From Vulcanimicrobiota bacterium (GTDB lineage Bacteria; Vulcanimicrobiota; Vulcanimicrobiia; Vulcanimicrobiales; Vulcanimicrobiaceae): a DNA stretch of 44,772 nucleotides. Below are positions 17,275 to 25,063 of the stretch, in pieces (the stretch's first letter is position 1; each line of letters starts with the position of its first letter). A program made the position numbers and the translations under genes. Below the pieces are notes generated by a model. The model worked only from the letters and a program-made list of their open reading frames with translations. It ran no database searches and was not told the DNA's origin. The stretch lies in the NCBI GenBank assembly GCA_019240755.1, contig JAFAXS010000058.1, positions 1 through 44,772 of the forward strand, in the 5' to 3' direction.

Positions 17275-17292
17275 CGCCCTCACCAGAGGGCG
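17275..17292 (-). promoter_or_regulatory. tuf leader hairpin followed by TTTT
   Basis: On the minus strand CGCCCTC-TGGT-GAGGGCG forms a 7-bp stem, directly followed by TTTTG. It begins only about 6 nt after the expected transcription start. It could be an attenuator, a 5' stabilising stem or a protein-binding site; the U-run is only four long. The descending arm and the T-run, GGTGAGGGCGTTTT (17284-17271), reappear with one change in the rpsL leader. Confidence 0.5.
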
Positions 17293-17304
17293 CACAGCCA
17301 CGGA

Positions 17305-17334
17305 ATCGTACCAAGGTTCGGCGCGCCCTGTCAA
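17305..17334 (-). promoter_or_regulatory. tuf promoter
   Basis: On the minus strand TTGACA (17334-17329) and TACGAT (17310-17305) are 18 nt apart. CCTTGG stands directly before the -10, giving an extended -10 of the TGn type. The same CCTTGGTA string precedes rpsL, and a close form precedes rplC. Expected start of RNA is near 17298. Confidence 0.7.
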
Positions 17335-17395
17335 CGGCGTAAATCCCGGCCCGCTTGGTCGCGCTTCGGCCGGCGTGATAGAGTTGCGTGGAGCA

Positions 17396-17932
17396 ATGCC
17401 TTACCACGAGATCGTCCTGCCCGAAACGAAACCGGAGACCGAATGGGTTCGCGGCCGGCCGCTGCAAAAAGTGAGTCCGCAACGCACGCATTCCAAGCTT
17501 CAGGTCGCCATGGCGACCAAGCTCAGTTCGTGGGCGGCCGGGCGCGGAGACGTCGGTACGGAGTGGCGTTTCCGGATCGCACCCCCCGGCGAAATGCGCC
17601 GGCCGCTGGTACCGGACGTCGCATACGTCAGCAACGAGCGTTTGCGCCCGCTGAGCGACGAGGACCTCGAGGTACCTCCGCTGGCTCCCGACGTCCCCGT
17701 CGAGATCCTTTCGCCCGACGATCGGCGCGCCGACGTTGACGACAAAATCGACGCGTACTTGCGCGCGGGTTCGGCGCTCGTGATCGTCGTCGACCCGCTG
17801 CGACGAATCGTGGAGCTCCACGACTCCTCGGGCGCAGCGCGCCTCGACGAGAGTCGGGCGATCGAGCATCCGGCGGTCGCCGGATTTTCGTTCGCGGTCT
17901 ACGATCTGTTTTCGGTGCTGCGCCGGCCGTAA
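17396..17932 (+). CDS. Uma2 family (DUF820) PD-(D/E)xK nuclease
   Basis: The 178-residue product has the Uma2 pattern: an N-terminal substrate-loop region, RPLVPDVAYVSNERL (catalytic Asp), DVPVEILSPDDRR (catalytic Glu), and DKIDAYLRAGSALVIVVDP (Lys and the final strand). Members are putative restriction-like endonucleases of unknown role, often present in many copies in Cyanobacteria and other environmental bacteria. The ATG at 17396 is preceded by GGAG at short distance; a GTG at 17375 is the alternative. It is transcribed away from tuf and stands alone between the tuf promoter and a fusA remnant, which suggests it came in when the str region was broken. Confidence 0.75.
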   Translation: MPYHEIVLPETKPETEWVRGRPLQKVSPQRTHSKLQVAMATKLSSWAAGRGDVGTEWRFRIAPPGEMRRPLVPDVAYVSNERLRPLSDEDLEVPPLAPDVPVEILSPDDRRADVDDKIDAYLRAGSALVIVVDPLRRIVELHDSSGAARLDESRAIEHPAVAGFSFAVYDLFSVLRRP

Positions 17933-17933
17933 T

Positions 17934-18123
17934 CGCGCCGCCCACGATCTTCCACTCGAAGACGAATCAGGTGCCCGGTGCTTGCGGCTCGACGCGCAGC
18001 CACACGTCGCCGTACTGACCCTTCAGGCCGATCTGGCGCACGAATCGCCCTTCTTTTTCGACCGTCTTGGTGATCGCTTCTTTGTACGCGACTTGCGGCT
18101 TACCGACGTTCGCTTCCACTTTA
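17934..18123 (-). pseudogene. fusA remnant (EF-G fragment with in-frame stop)
   Basis: Read on the minus strand this encodes [48 protein letters not shown], then a TGA, then [11 protein letters not shown]. It aligns without gaps to the matching part of the intact fusA at about 20000-20187 (EF-G domain III/IV junction). Differences are scattered, and Gly is replaced by a stop (GGA region to TGA). No other part of EF-G is present around it. It is a decayed copy of a second EF-G gene or of an old duplication, and lies upstream of tuf, where fusA stands in most bacteria. Confidence 0.85.
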
Positions 18124-18283
18124 GCTGAAGATAAGTTTTGAGAAGTGTTCGGAGGTCACTGACTCACTGCCGCACGCTTCACCCTGTCTTACGGTAACGG
18201 GTGGCATATTAATTCAGGTGCAGGAACCCGCTCGGGCGCCGCGGTACGCCGGGTCCACGTACTAGCCGTCGGAGGTTCTAACG
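18124..18283 (+). other. Gene-free stretch before the GloVer-repeat gene
   Basis: Together with the fusA remnant this is a stretch of about 350 nt without an intact gene. I see no ORF, no clear promoter hexamers and no strong hairpin in 18124-18283. The only signal is a GGAGG ribosome-binding site close before the ATG at 18284. An AT-rich CATATTAAT near 18208 might be part of a -10 but has no convincing partner. Confidence 0.4.
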
Positions 18284-19461
18284 ATGCGCGTCCGTTTCGC
18301 ATTTCTGAGTTGCCTGATCCTCACCGCTTGTTCCAGTGCGATTCGCCCGTTGGCCGTTCCGGGAGAGAGCTATGATGCGGTGCGCCCCATCGTGCCGGCG
18401 CGTGCTGCATATAAGTCGATCTTCTCGTTCGGCGGAACTGCCGGGGCTGTGCCGTACGCGGGGCTCGTCGGCGTCAAGGGCACGCTTTACGGCACGACAT
18501 CAACCGGCGCACGGGCCCCGGAGTCGTGTTCAAAATTACTCCGCAGGGAGCTGAACAGGCGATCTATAGTTTCACGGGCGGGAACGACGGCGGCACTCCG
18601 CTCGCCTCGCTGAAGTATGCAAATGGCGTTCTATACGGCACGACGACCGTAGGCGGAGGATCCGCCAACTGCGGCACCGTCTTTCGAATGACGCTCGGCG
18701 GCGCGATAAAGACTCTCCATAGTTTCAAGAACAACGCCGACGGGTGCACACCCGAAGCCCCGTTGCTCGACGTGAAGGGCACGTTTTACGGGACCACGCA
18801 CGACGGCGGGAAGCAGAACGGCGTCGGCGACGGTACCGTTTTCAAGATCACCACGTCGGGATCCGAGAAGGTGCTCTACGCCTTCAAAGGCAGCCGTTAC
18901 AACGACGCCGGTACGCCGGTAGCCGGCGTGACCAACCTGAACGGGGTGCTGTACGGCACCACCGACGGAGGCGGACCGAAGCAGGATGGCACCGTCTACA
19001 AAGTTACGCTCTCTGGTGCCGAAAAAGTCCTTCACATCTTCACCGGCAAAGACGGCAACAGCCCGCTGAGCAGACTGTGCTTGGTCAACGGCATCTTTTA
19101 CGGAACGACCTCCAGCGGCGGCGCGAAGAATCTCGGAACGGTCTTCGCAGTCGGCAAGGCCGGAGTCCTCAAGGTGCTTCACAGCTTTCGCGGCGCCGAC
19201 GGGGCAATGCCGCCGCTGGGCGGACTCGTGTACTACAAAGGAGCGATCTACGGCGTGACGAGCGCGGGCGGCGCGAAGAATGCCGGGACGATCTTTCGGA
19301 TGACGCTCGCCGGCAAAGAGACCGTGCTCTACAGTTTCGGAGGCGGCTACGACGGCGTAAGCCCAAGCGGCACGTTAGCCAGCGTCAATGGCGTCCTCTT
19401 CGGCACGACGAGCGGCGGCGGTACGAACGGGAAAGGCACGGTTTACGCGATGAGGCCGTAG
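18284..19461 (+). pseudogene. GloVer-repeat (TIGR03803-like) lipoprotein with frameshift
   Basis: The N-terminal part has a lipoprotein signal (MRVRFAFLSCLILTACSS, lipobox LTAC). Then come tandem repeats of about 40 residues with the pattern P-x-x-x-L-x-x-x-x-G-x-L-Y-G-T-T-x-x-G-G-x-x-x-x-G-T-V-F-K, seven or more times, as in the GloVer tandem-repeat family, whose members are probably exported beta-propeller-like proteins of unknown role. The first repeat breaks near 18506-18510, where GGCGC stands in place of an expected GGCGGC. The frame shifts by one base and the repeats continue from 18526 to 19461 in another frame. One missing base restores a single protein of about 392 residues. This is either a real inactivating frameshift or an assembly error. 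Confidence 0.75.
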
Positions 19462-19491
19462 CGACTCGCACCGAGGCGTGAACGGCCGGGG

Positions 19492-21591
19492 TTACGCGGG
19501 AACGGGTTTTTTGCCGACGGCTTTCGCGACGATCTCTTCCTCGACGGTCCTCGGCGCCTTTTCGTAGTGCGAGAACTCCATCGTGTACGTCGCGCGGCCT
19601 TGCGTCGCGGAGCGCATGTCGGTCGCGTAGCCGAACATCTCTGAGAGCGGAACGTGTGCGGTGATGACCTGCGCGCCGCCCGGAGCTTCTTCCGTCGCGT
19701 GGATCGCGCCGCGACGACGGCTCAAGTCGCCGTTGATCGCGCCCATGTACTCCTTGGGCGTCGTTACTTCGACTTTCATGATCGGCTCGAGCAGAATCGG
19801 ACCCGCTGCGCGGTTCGCTTCCTTCCACGCCAGCGACGCGGCGATCTTGAACGCCATCTCCGAAGAGTCGACCTCGTGGTACGAGCCGTCAAATGCTGCA
19901 ACCTTAAAATCCATCACGGGAAAGCCCGCGAGCACGCCGCTCTGTGCGGACTCCCGGATGCCCTCTTGCACGGCTTTTGCGTATTCCTTGGGGACCGCAC
20001 CGCCGACGATCTTCCATTCGAAGACGAAGCCGGTTCCCGGCTCCTGCGGCTCGACGCGAATCCAAATGTCGCCATACTGGCCTTTTCCGCCGCTCTGGCG
20101 GATGTGACGGCCTTCCTTTTCGACCGTCTTCGTGATCGCTTCTTTGTAGGCGACCTGCGGTTTACCGACGTTGGCATCGACTTTGAACTCTCGGCGCAAC
20201 CGGTCGAGAATGATCTCGAGGTGCAGCTCGCCCATCCCGGCGATGATTGTCTGCAGCGTCTCCTCATCAGTGCGCATGCGGAAGGTCGGATCTTCCTGGG
20301 CGAGTCGCGTCAGCGCTAGGCCGAGCTTGTCCTGATCCGCCTTGCTCCGCGGTTCGATCGCCTGATGGATGACCGGCTCCGGGAAGGTAATCGATTCCAG
20401 CGCGATCGGCGCGCGTTCGTCGCAGAGCGTGTCCCCGGTGCGGGTGTCGGAGAGGCCGACGGCCGCGGCGATGTCGCCGGCCCCTATAGCGTCAATGTCT
20501 TCGCGGTGGTTCGCATGCATGCGCAGGATGCGCCCGATGCGCTCCTTGCGGCCCGTGCGCGAGTTGAGCACGTAGCTGCCCTTGTTCAGCACGCCGGAGT
20601 ACACGCGAAAGTATGTCAGGTTGCCGTAGGGATCCGTCGCGATCTTGAACGCCAGCGCGCAGAACGGCTCGTTATCATCGGGCTTGCGCGCGATCTCCTG
20701 GCCCGTCTTGGGATCGCGCCCGACGATCGGTTTCGCGTCGAGCGGCGACGGCATGTATTCTACCACGGCATCGAGCAACGGCTGAACGCCCTTGTTCTTG
20801 AACGCGGAGCCGCAGAGCATCGGTAGCACGGTCCCTTCGATCGTCGCCTTGCGTAGCGCCGCCTTCATGCGCTCGATCGGCAACTCTTTACCTTCGAAGA
20901 ACATCTCGAGCAACGCGTCGTCCTGCTCGGCAATTGCCTCGACCAGATGCTGGCGCCATTCCATCGCCAGGTCGCGCAGCTCACCGTCTTCGACGTCCTC
21001 GAGCGCCATGGTCGAGCCGAGATCGTCGGTGTAGACGATCTTTTTCATCGTGAACAGGTCGACGACGCCCTTAAACTTGTCTTCGGCGCCGATCGGCACC
21101 TGAATAGGCACGGCACGCGCGCCGAGACGTTCGCGGATCTTCTCCACGACGTTGAAGAAATCGGCGCCGACCCGATCCATCTTGTTCACGAAGACGATCC
21201 GAGGAACGCGGTACTTGTTGGCTTGGCGCCATACGGTCTCGGACTGCGGCTGCACCGCGGCAACGGAGTCGAAGAGCGCGACGAGGCCGTCGAGCACGCG
21301 CAGCGACCGTTCGACTTCCACGGTGAAATCTACGTGGCCGGGCGTATCGATGATGTTGATTCGCGTGTCGCGCCAGGTCGTCGCGGTCGCGGCCGACGTG
21401 ATCGTGATGCCGCGTTCCTGCTCCTGCACCATCCAGTCCATCGTCGCCGCGCCGTCGTGCACCTCGCCCATCTTATGCACGCGTCCGGTGAAGAATAGGA
21501 TGCGTTCGGTACAGGTCGTCTTGCCGGCATCGATGTGTGCGGCAATGCCGATATTCCTCGTTCGCTCGAGTGGATATTCCCTTACAGCCAT
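19492..21591 (-). CDS. fusA: Elongation factor G
   Basis: EF-G drives translocation and, with RRF, recycling. The GTPase motifs are [16 protein letters not shown] (P-loop), [13 protein letters not shown] (switch/G2), [21 protein letters not shown] (G3) and [10 protein letters not shown] (G4). Domain IV contains [18 protein letters not shown] and the conserved loop. The C-terminus ends [12 protein letters not shown]. The 699-residue length is normal. It is the third gene of rpsL-rpsG-fusA, 21 nt after rpsG. tuf does not follow directly: a convergent GloVer gene, a fusA remnant and a Uma2 gene intervene. No terminator was recognised in the 30-nt convergent gap. Confidence 0.98.
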   Translation of the reverse strand: MAVREYPLERTRNIGIAAHIDAGKTTCTERILFFTGRVHKMGEVHDGAATMDWMVQEQERGITITSAATATTWRDTRINIIDTPGHVDFTVEVERSLRVLDGLVALFDSVAAVQPQSETVWRQANKYRVPRIVFVNKMDRVGADFFNVVEKIRERLGARAVPIQVPIGAEDKFKGVVDLFTMKKIVYTDDLGSTMALEDVEDGELRDLAMEWRQHLVEAIAEQDDALLEMFFEGKELPIERMKAALRKATIEGTVLPMLCGSAFKNKGVQPLLDAVVEYMPSPLDAKPIVGRDPKTGQEIARKPDDNEPFCALAFKIATDPYGNLTYFRVYSGVLNKGSYVLNSRTGRKERIGRILRMHANHREDIDAIGAGDIAAAVGLSDTRTGDTLCDERAPIALESITFPEPVIHQAIEPRSKADQDKLGLALTRLAQEDPTFRMRTDEETLQTIIAGMGELHLEIILDRLRREFKVDANVGKPQVAYKEAITKTVEKEGRHIRQSGGKGQYGDIWIRVEPQEPGTGFVFEWKIVGGAVPKEYAKAVQEGIRESAQSGVLAGFPVMDFKVAAFDGSYHEVDSSEMAFKIAASLAWKEANRAAGPILLEPIMKVEVTTPKEYMGAINGDLSRRRGAIHATEEAPGGAQVITAHVPLSEMFGYATDMRSATQGRATYTMEFSHYEKAPRTVEEEIVAKAVGKKPVPA

Positions 21592-21612
21592 GGCGTTACT
21601 TTTGAGCGATCG

Positions 21613-22083
21613 TTACCATCGATAGTGCGCGAAGGCTTTGTTGGCTTCGGCCATTTTGTGCGTATCTTCGCGCTTTTTGATCGTCGCGCCCGTGTTGTTG
21701 GACGCGTCGAGCAGCTCGGCCGCCAGCTTCTCTTCCATGGAATGGCCGCCGCGCGCTCGCGCGAAACCGATCAGCCAGCGCATCGCCATCGCCTGACGGC
21801 GGTCCGGACGCACCTCCATGGGAACTTGGTAGGTGGCGCCGCCGACTCGGCGCGGCCGCACCTCGACCAGCGGCATCGCGTTCGAGAGCGCGGTCGAGAA
21901 AATTTCCATCGGATCTTTTCCGCTCTTCTCGGCCACGATTTCGAGCGCGCCGTAGGTGATGTGCTCGGCGGTCGACTTCTTTCCGCGCAGCATCACCTTA
22001 TTGATAAAGCGGGCTAGGACTTTTGAGTTGAAGCGTGGGTCCGGCAAAATTTGGCGCTTCGGTGCGGGTCCTTTGCGTGGCAT
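21613..22083 (-). CDS. rpsG: 30S ribosomal protein S7
   Basis: S7 organises the small-subunit head and, in E. coli, represses the str operon. It starts [37 protein letters not shown] (residues 1-37; the signature is [17 protein letters not shown]). It has [21 protein letters not shown] and ends FAHYRW. The 156-residue length is normal. The ATG overlaps the rpsL stop (TAATG). Confidence 0.97.
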   Translation of the reverse strand: MPRKGPAPKRQILPDPRFNSKVLARFINKVMLRGKKSTAEHITYGALEIVAEKSGKDPMEIFSTALSNAMPLVEVRPRRVGGATYQVPMEVRPDRRQAMAMRWLIGFARARGGHSMEEKLAAELLDASNNTGATIKKREDTHKMAEANKAFAHYRW

Positions 22084-22523
22084 TACTTTTTCTTCTCTCG
22101 TTTAGCGCCGTATTTTGAGCGGCCTTGCTTTCGGTTGGCAGTGCCCGCGGTGTCGAGCGTGCCGCGGATGATGTGATAGCGCACGCCCGGCAGATCCTTG
22201 ACTCGGCCGCCGCGGACGAGGACGACGGAGTGCTCCTGCAGGTTATGGCCGATGCCGGGGATGTACGCCGTCACCTCTTCGCCGTTGGTCAGTCGCACGC
22301 GCGCGACCTTACGCAACGCCGAGTTCGGCTTCTTCGGGGTCACGGTCTTCACTTGGGTGCAGACGCCGCGCCGCTGCGGATTACCGGTGACTTCAAAGGT
22401 GCGTGTCGGCAGATCCGGATGGCCGGGCTTTGGCCCCGTGAGGATCATCCGGAATGCTCGAGTCTTGACCTTCTGCTCCGTTTTTTCGCGCCCGCGGCGC
22501 ACCAGTTGATTTATGGTCGGCAA
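22083..22523 (-). CDS. rpsL: 30S ribosomal protein S12 with N-terminal insertion, TTG start
   Basis: S12 controls decoding accuracy and is the streptomycin target. It starts [14 protein letters not shown]; the decoding motifs [20 protein letters not shown] and [30 protein letters not shown] are intact. Compared with the usual protein there are about 20 extra residues between the N-terminal arm and GNPQRRGVC (around residues 22-45, [17 protein letters not shown]...). The total is 146 residues. The start codon must be TTG at 22523, since no ATG or GTG is near in frame. It begins the rpsL-rpsG-fusA transcript behind a strong promoter and structured leader. Confidence 0.95.
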   Translation of the reverse strand: MPTINQLVRRGREKTEQKVKTRAFRMILTGPKPGHPDLPTRTFEVTGNPQRRGVCTQVKTVTPKKPNSALRKVARVRLTNGEEVTAYIPGIGHNLQEHSVVLVRGGRVKDLPGVRYHIIRGTLDTAGTANRKQGRSKYGAKREKKK

Positions 22524-22557
22524 AGCCTGGCCTCGCTGCTCCTCTCACACATAAAAC

Positions 22558-22586
22558 GGCCTCACCCGCAGGTGGGACCGGTGGCC
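22558..22586 (-). promoter_or_regulatory. rpsL leader hairpin with TGCG tetraloop, followed by TTTT
   Basis: On the minus strand an outer GGCC (22586-22583) pairs with GGCC (22561-22558), and an inner CACC-TGCG-GGTG (22574-22563) closes with a UNCG-type loop. GTTTT follows at once. The structure starts within a few nt of the expected transcription start. The string GGTGAGGCCGTTTT (22566-22553) matches the tuf leader in 13 of 14 positions. Confidence 0.5.
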
Positions 22587-22589
22587 TCA

Positions 22590-22618
22590 ACTATACCAAG
22601 GGCCGTTTTTGGCGTCAA
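22590..22618 (-). promoter_or_regulatory. rpsL-rpsG-fusA promoter
   Basis: On the minus strand TTGACG (22618-22613) and TATAGT (22595-22590) are 17 nt apart, with CCTTGG before the -10 (extended -10, TGG). It is the best promoter match in the window. The -35 hexamer overlaps the stop codon of the upstream GntR-type regulator gene, which leaves no room for a terminator between them. Confidence 0.8.
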
Positions 22619-23037
22619 ATCTCCAAAGGAAGCGACCGTCCTGCCGGATTGGCCGCATCGTACGTCCCCAGCACGCGGCCCAATGCGGCGCCGATCTCCT
22701 CTCGCGTGAAGCCGCGGTGGCGCTGTGAATCGACGAATTTTTCCGTCGCATCGCGCAACCTGCGGATCCGCGTGCGCCGATCGAGCGGCAGCTCCGCCGC
22801 GACTCGCGTGCCGCGTCGCCCGTCTCCGATGAGGTAGCCGCCCGACTGCAGTTCTGCGTACGCACGCGCCACCGTGTTAGGCGCGATGCCCAAGTCACCG
22901 GCCAACTGCCGGACGGTCGGTAGGGGCGAATCGGGCGGCAGCTCCTTGCGCTCGATTGCCGCTCGGATCTGCTCGACAATCTGCTGATATGGCGGAATTT
23001 CAAGACCCGCGTCTACGACGAGATAGAACGAGTTCAC
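22615..23037 (-). CDS. GntR family regulator, YtrA-like
   Basis: The 140-residue product has an N-terminal winged helix typical of GntR proteins: PPYQQIVEQIRAAIERKELPP, then LPTVRQLAGDLGIAPNTVARAYAELQSGG (recognition helix) and GRRGTRVA (wing). The C-terminal part is only about 60 residues, mostly helical, as in the small YtrA subfamily. It starts with GTG at 23037, overlapping the stop of the upstream membrane protein gene (GTGA). YtrA members usually repress their own operon with a transporter or membrane protein. Two direct repeats at the operon promoter are candidate sites. Confidence 0.85.
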   Translation of the reverse strand: MNSFYLVVDAGLEIPPYQQIVEQIRAAIERKELPPDSPLPTVRQLAGDLGIAPNTVARAYAELQSGGYLIGDGRRGTRVAAELPLDRRTRIRRLRDATEKFVDSQRHRGFTREEIGAALGRVLGTYDAANPAGRSLPLEI

Positions 23038-23828
23038 GCCGGACGGATGCGCTGGCGCAGCGGCGCGATCGCCGCGACCAACGTAACGAAGAACGCAACG
23101 GCTGCGAGGTAGAAGATGGCCGACCCGAAGTGAGCGTATTGCGATGGCGACCTGGGATCGAGCATTGCGAGCAGCACAAACGCCGGCGTACACGCCAGGT
23201 TCGCGATCGTTCGGGCCCGGCCGATGCGCACGCGCTCGTCGACGGCATATTCCCACTGCGGATCAGCTCCGATCAACAGGGCCGGCGCAACGGCGACTCG
23301 CCACGCGATAATGCCCAGTACCAGCGTACACGTCGCGACCGCCAATCCGCCGAGTCGCGCCGTCGAATCCGCGACGAGCGCCAGGGATGCTACGAGGCTG
23401 CACCCCATTGCGCCAACGACGATGGGCGGAAGCGCCGTGAATAGCGAGCGCGGGACCAGCGGCGCTACGCGCTGCTCCGTGGCGCGCCGGTACTGCAAGT
23501 ACGCCAGCAACATCACGACCGCGCTGGCGAAACAGAACAGCGCATACGGGAGGATGAACGGAATCGTCCAGATCGCCTCGAGCGGCGCACACAAAAACGC
23601 CACGACGGCAAGATAACGGCCGTACGCCCGCGATATGCCTTCCGCGCGCTCGCGTGCCACGACGACTCGGTCTAGCCGCTCCCGCTCGGACGCAGATAAT
23701 CCGGGCGAGCACGTGAAAAAGCCCGCGACGCCAGCGAACCAGCGCGGCCGGGCCAACGCGGCAACGCCGAGTCCGGCGAAGATTACGGCCATGAGCAGCC
23801 GCGTCAGCGATTCGGTGTGTTCGTGCAT
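23034..23828 (-). CDS. Unknown integral membrane protein next to YtrA-like regulator
   Basis: I do not recognise the family. The 264-residue protein has an N-terminal span (residues 9-26, TRLLMAVIFAGLGVAALA) and a soluble stretch rich in Arg and Glu (45-68). About six more spans follow, including YLAVVAFLCAPLEAIWTIPFI, ALFCFASAVVMLLAYL, IVVGAMGCSLVASLALVA and IFYLAAVAFFVTLVAAIA. It is the first gene of a two-gene operon with the GntR regulator, whose start it overlaps. The predicted -10 lies only about 12 nt before the ATG, so the mRNA may be nearly leaderless. Its place suggests it is the controlled partner of the regulator. Confidence 0.65.
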   Translation of the reverse strand: MHEHTESLTRLLMAVIFAGLGVAALARPRWFAGVAGFFTCSPGLSASERERLDRVVVARERAEGISRAYGRYLAVVAFLCAPLEAIWTIPFILPYALFCFASAVVMLLAYLQYRRATEQRVAPLVPRSLFTALPPIVVGAMGCSLVASLALVADSTARLGGLAVATCTLVLGIIAWRVAVAPALLIGADPQWEYAVDERVRIGRARTIANLACTPAFVLLAMLDPRSPSQYAHFGSAIFYLAAVAFFVTLVAAIAPLRQRIRPA

Positions 23829-23867
23829 TGTGTCACCATGCTAATACAAAGCGCAGTTTTGTGTCAA
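23828..23867 (-). promoter_or_regulatory. Promoter and candidate operator of the membrane protein/GntR operon
   Basis: On the minus strand TTGACA (23867-23862) is followed by a -10 such as TTAGCA (17-nt spacing, 23844-23839) or TATTAG (15 nt). Two direct copies of TGACACAA lie at 23866-23859 and 23835-23828, exactly 31 bp apart (about three helical turns). One overlaps the -35 and the other the start codon. That is a plausible autoregulatory site for the GntR-type protein. Confidence 0.5.
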
Positions 23868-23880
23868 CCCCTTGGTGCAA

Positions 23881-23904
23881 TCCTTCGACTCCGCTCAGGA
23901 TGAC
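23881..23904. repeat. Dispersed repeat copy at the acyltransferase start
   Basis: On the plus strand the 24 bases begin TCCTTCGACTCCGCTCAGGA and end TGAC; the complement holds CTGAGCGGAGTCGAAGGA. It is the same motif as in the 3' end of rplO. The ATG I assign to the acyltransferase lies inside this copy. Confidence 0.65.
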
Positions 23905-25063
23905 AAGCTCTGTCGGCTCGGCGAGCGAGTCGCGGCTCGGCGTCCTCGACGGCCTCCGTGGCATCGCGGTGCTGCTCGTCCTGTGGTACCACCTCTGGGA
24001 GATCTCATGGCTGGGCACGCCCGCCTGGCTGGCTTTCGTCCCGGCGACCGGTTTTGTCGGCGTTTCGCTCTTCTTTTTCCTGAGCGGCTTCGTCATTTCG
24101 CATCCGTTCGTGCGCGCCGAGGCGTTGGGCGCCCCTACGCCGTCGTGGCAAAACTTCGCATGGCGTCGCTTCATCAAGATCGTTCCGTCTTATCTGCTCT
24201 GCATCGCGTTTGCGTACGGCGTTGGGTATGCGCAGCTACAGCCCGGCGCCTCAACGCTGCCGGACATCGTCACGCACGTGCTCTTCGTTCATACCTGGTT
24301 CCCCGCGCGGTTTGGTACGATCGAGGGCGTGCTGTGGACGCTCGCCGTCGAGGTTGAGTTCTACTGTTGCTTCCCGTTGATCTGGGCGTGCCTGCGGCGA
24401 CAACCGTGGTGGACCGCCGGGACGATGATCGCCATTGCTTGGCTATGGCGCGCCGACTTAGCGCAGTGCTGCTATGCGGCCGGCTTCGCGCAATACGAAG
24501 AAAACTTGCCCGGCTACCTCGATCTCTTCGCCTTCGGAATGATCGGCGCGTGGCTTTTCGTGAACCCGGGCCGCATCGCAGGCTCTGCCGAGCGCGCGCG
24601 CTGGTTTGGGCCGCTCTGCGCGGTCGCCGGAACCGCCCTGCTCGTCGCGCTTCTGGAGAATCTCTACAGCACGCGCCTGCGGGATCAGTGGCAGAGCGTT
24701 TGGCAAATCAACGGCAGATCGCTGCTCGGACTTTCCTTCGCCATGATCGCACTGGGGGCACTCAGGAGCCCGCGGTCGTGGCAGGCCATCCTCGACAATC
24801 CACCGCTCCGCTTTCTCGCGACGATCTCGTACAATCTCTATTTGTACCATCAGCTGCTCGGCCGCGAGCTGCTCTGGCACCACGTTCCGCAATATGCCGG
24901 AGATCCTCACCGAGATCCGTGGTGGCAGCGGCAGTTCATGGCCGTAGCGACCGCCGTTACGATCGCGCAGGCCGCAGTCGTGACTTACGGATTCGAGCGG
25001 CCGCTACTGCAACTGAAGCGGCCTGCGCGCGGCCGCCATCGTTCTACTCGAGTTGGGACTTGA
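23900..25063 (+). CDS. Acyltransferase 3 family membrane protein (OafA-like)
   Basis: These membrane enzymes acylate sugars of O-antigen, peptidoglycan, exopolysaccharide or antibiotics. Seen: RLGVLDGLRGIAVLLVLWYHLWE at the N-terminus, with the family R-x(10)-H pair (R of LDGLRG and His of WYH), a series of about ten membrane spans (GVSLFFFLSGFVIS, FIKIVPSYLLCIAFAYGVGY, and so on), and LDNPPLRFLATISYNLYLYHQLL near the end. The product is 387 residues from the ATG at 23900. The frame is open upstream, but that part is the dispersed repeat and the divergent promoter. The ATG and its weak AGG are supplied by the repeat. No SGNH domain is fused. The substrate is unknown. Confidence 0.8.
   Translation: MTSSVGSASESRLGVLDGLRGIAVLLVLWYHLWEISWLGTPAWLAFVPATGFVGVSLFFFLSGFVISHPFVRAEALGAPTPSWQNFAWRRFIKIVPSYLLCIAFAYGVGYAQLQPGASTLPDIVTHVLFVHTWFPARFGTIEGVLWTLAVEVEFYCCFPLIWACLRRQPWWTAGTMIAIAWLWRADLAQCCYAAGFAQYEENLPGYLDLFAFGMIGAWLFVNPGRIAGSAERARWFGPLCAVAGTALLVALLENLYSTRLRDQWQSVWQINGRSLLGLSFAMIALGALRSPRSWQAILDNPPLRFLATISYNLYLYHQLLGRELLWHHVPQYAGDPHRDPWWQRQFMAVATAVTIAQAAVVTYGFERPLLQLKRPARGRHRSTRVGT

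Noticed and set aside
17271-17292. Hairpin plus TTTT upstream of tuf as a terminator of an upstream gene
   Set aside because: No minus-strand gene lies just upstream that would need ending. The hairpin lies inside the tuf leader directly after the expected start, so a leader role is more likely.
17398-18300. Insertion sequence or transposase around the broken str region
   Set aside because: I searched for transposase-like frames and terminal inverted repeats around the Uma2 gene and the fusA remnant and saw none.
18526-19461. Independent gene starting with GTG at 18526
   Set aside because: It would start inside a repeat unit, without a signal peptide and ribosome-binding site. The lipoprotein signal and first half repeat directly upstream in another frame show that it is one gene with a frameshift.
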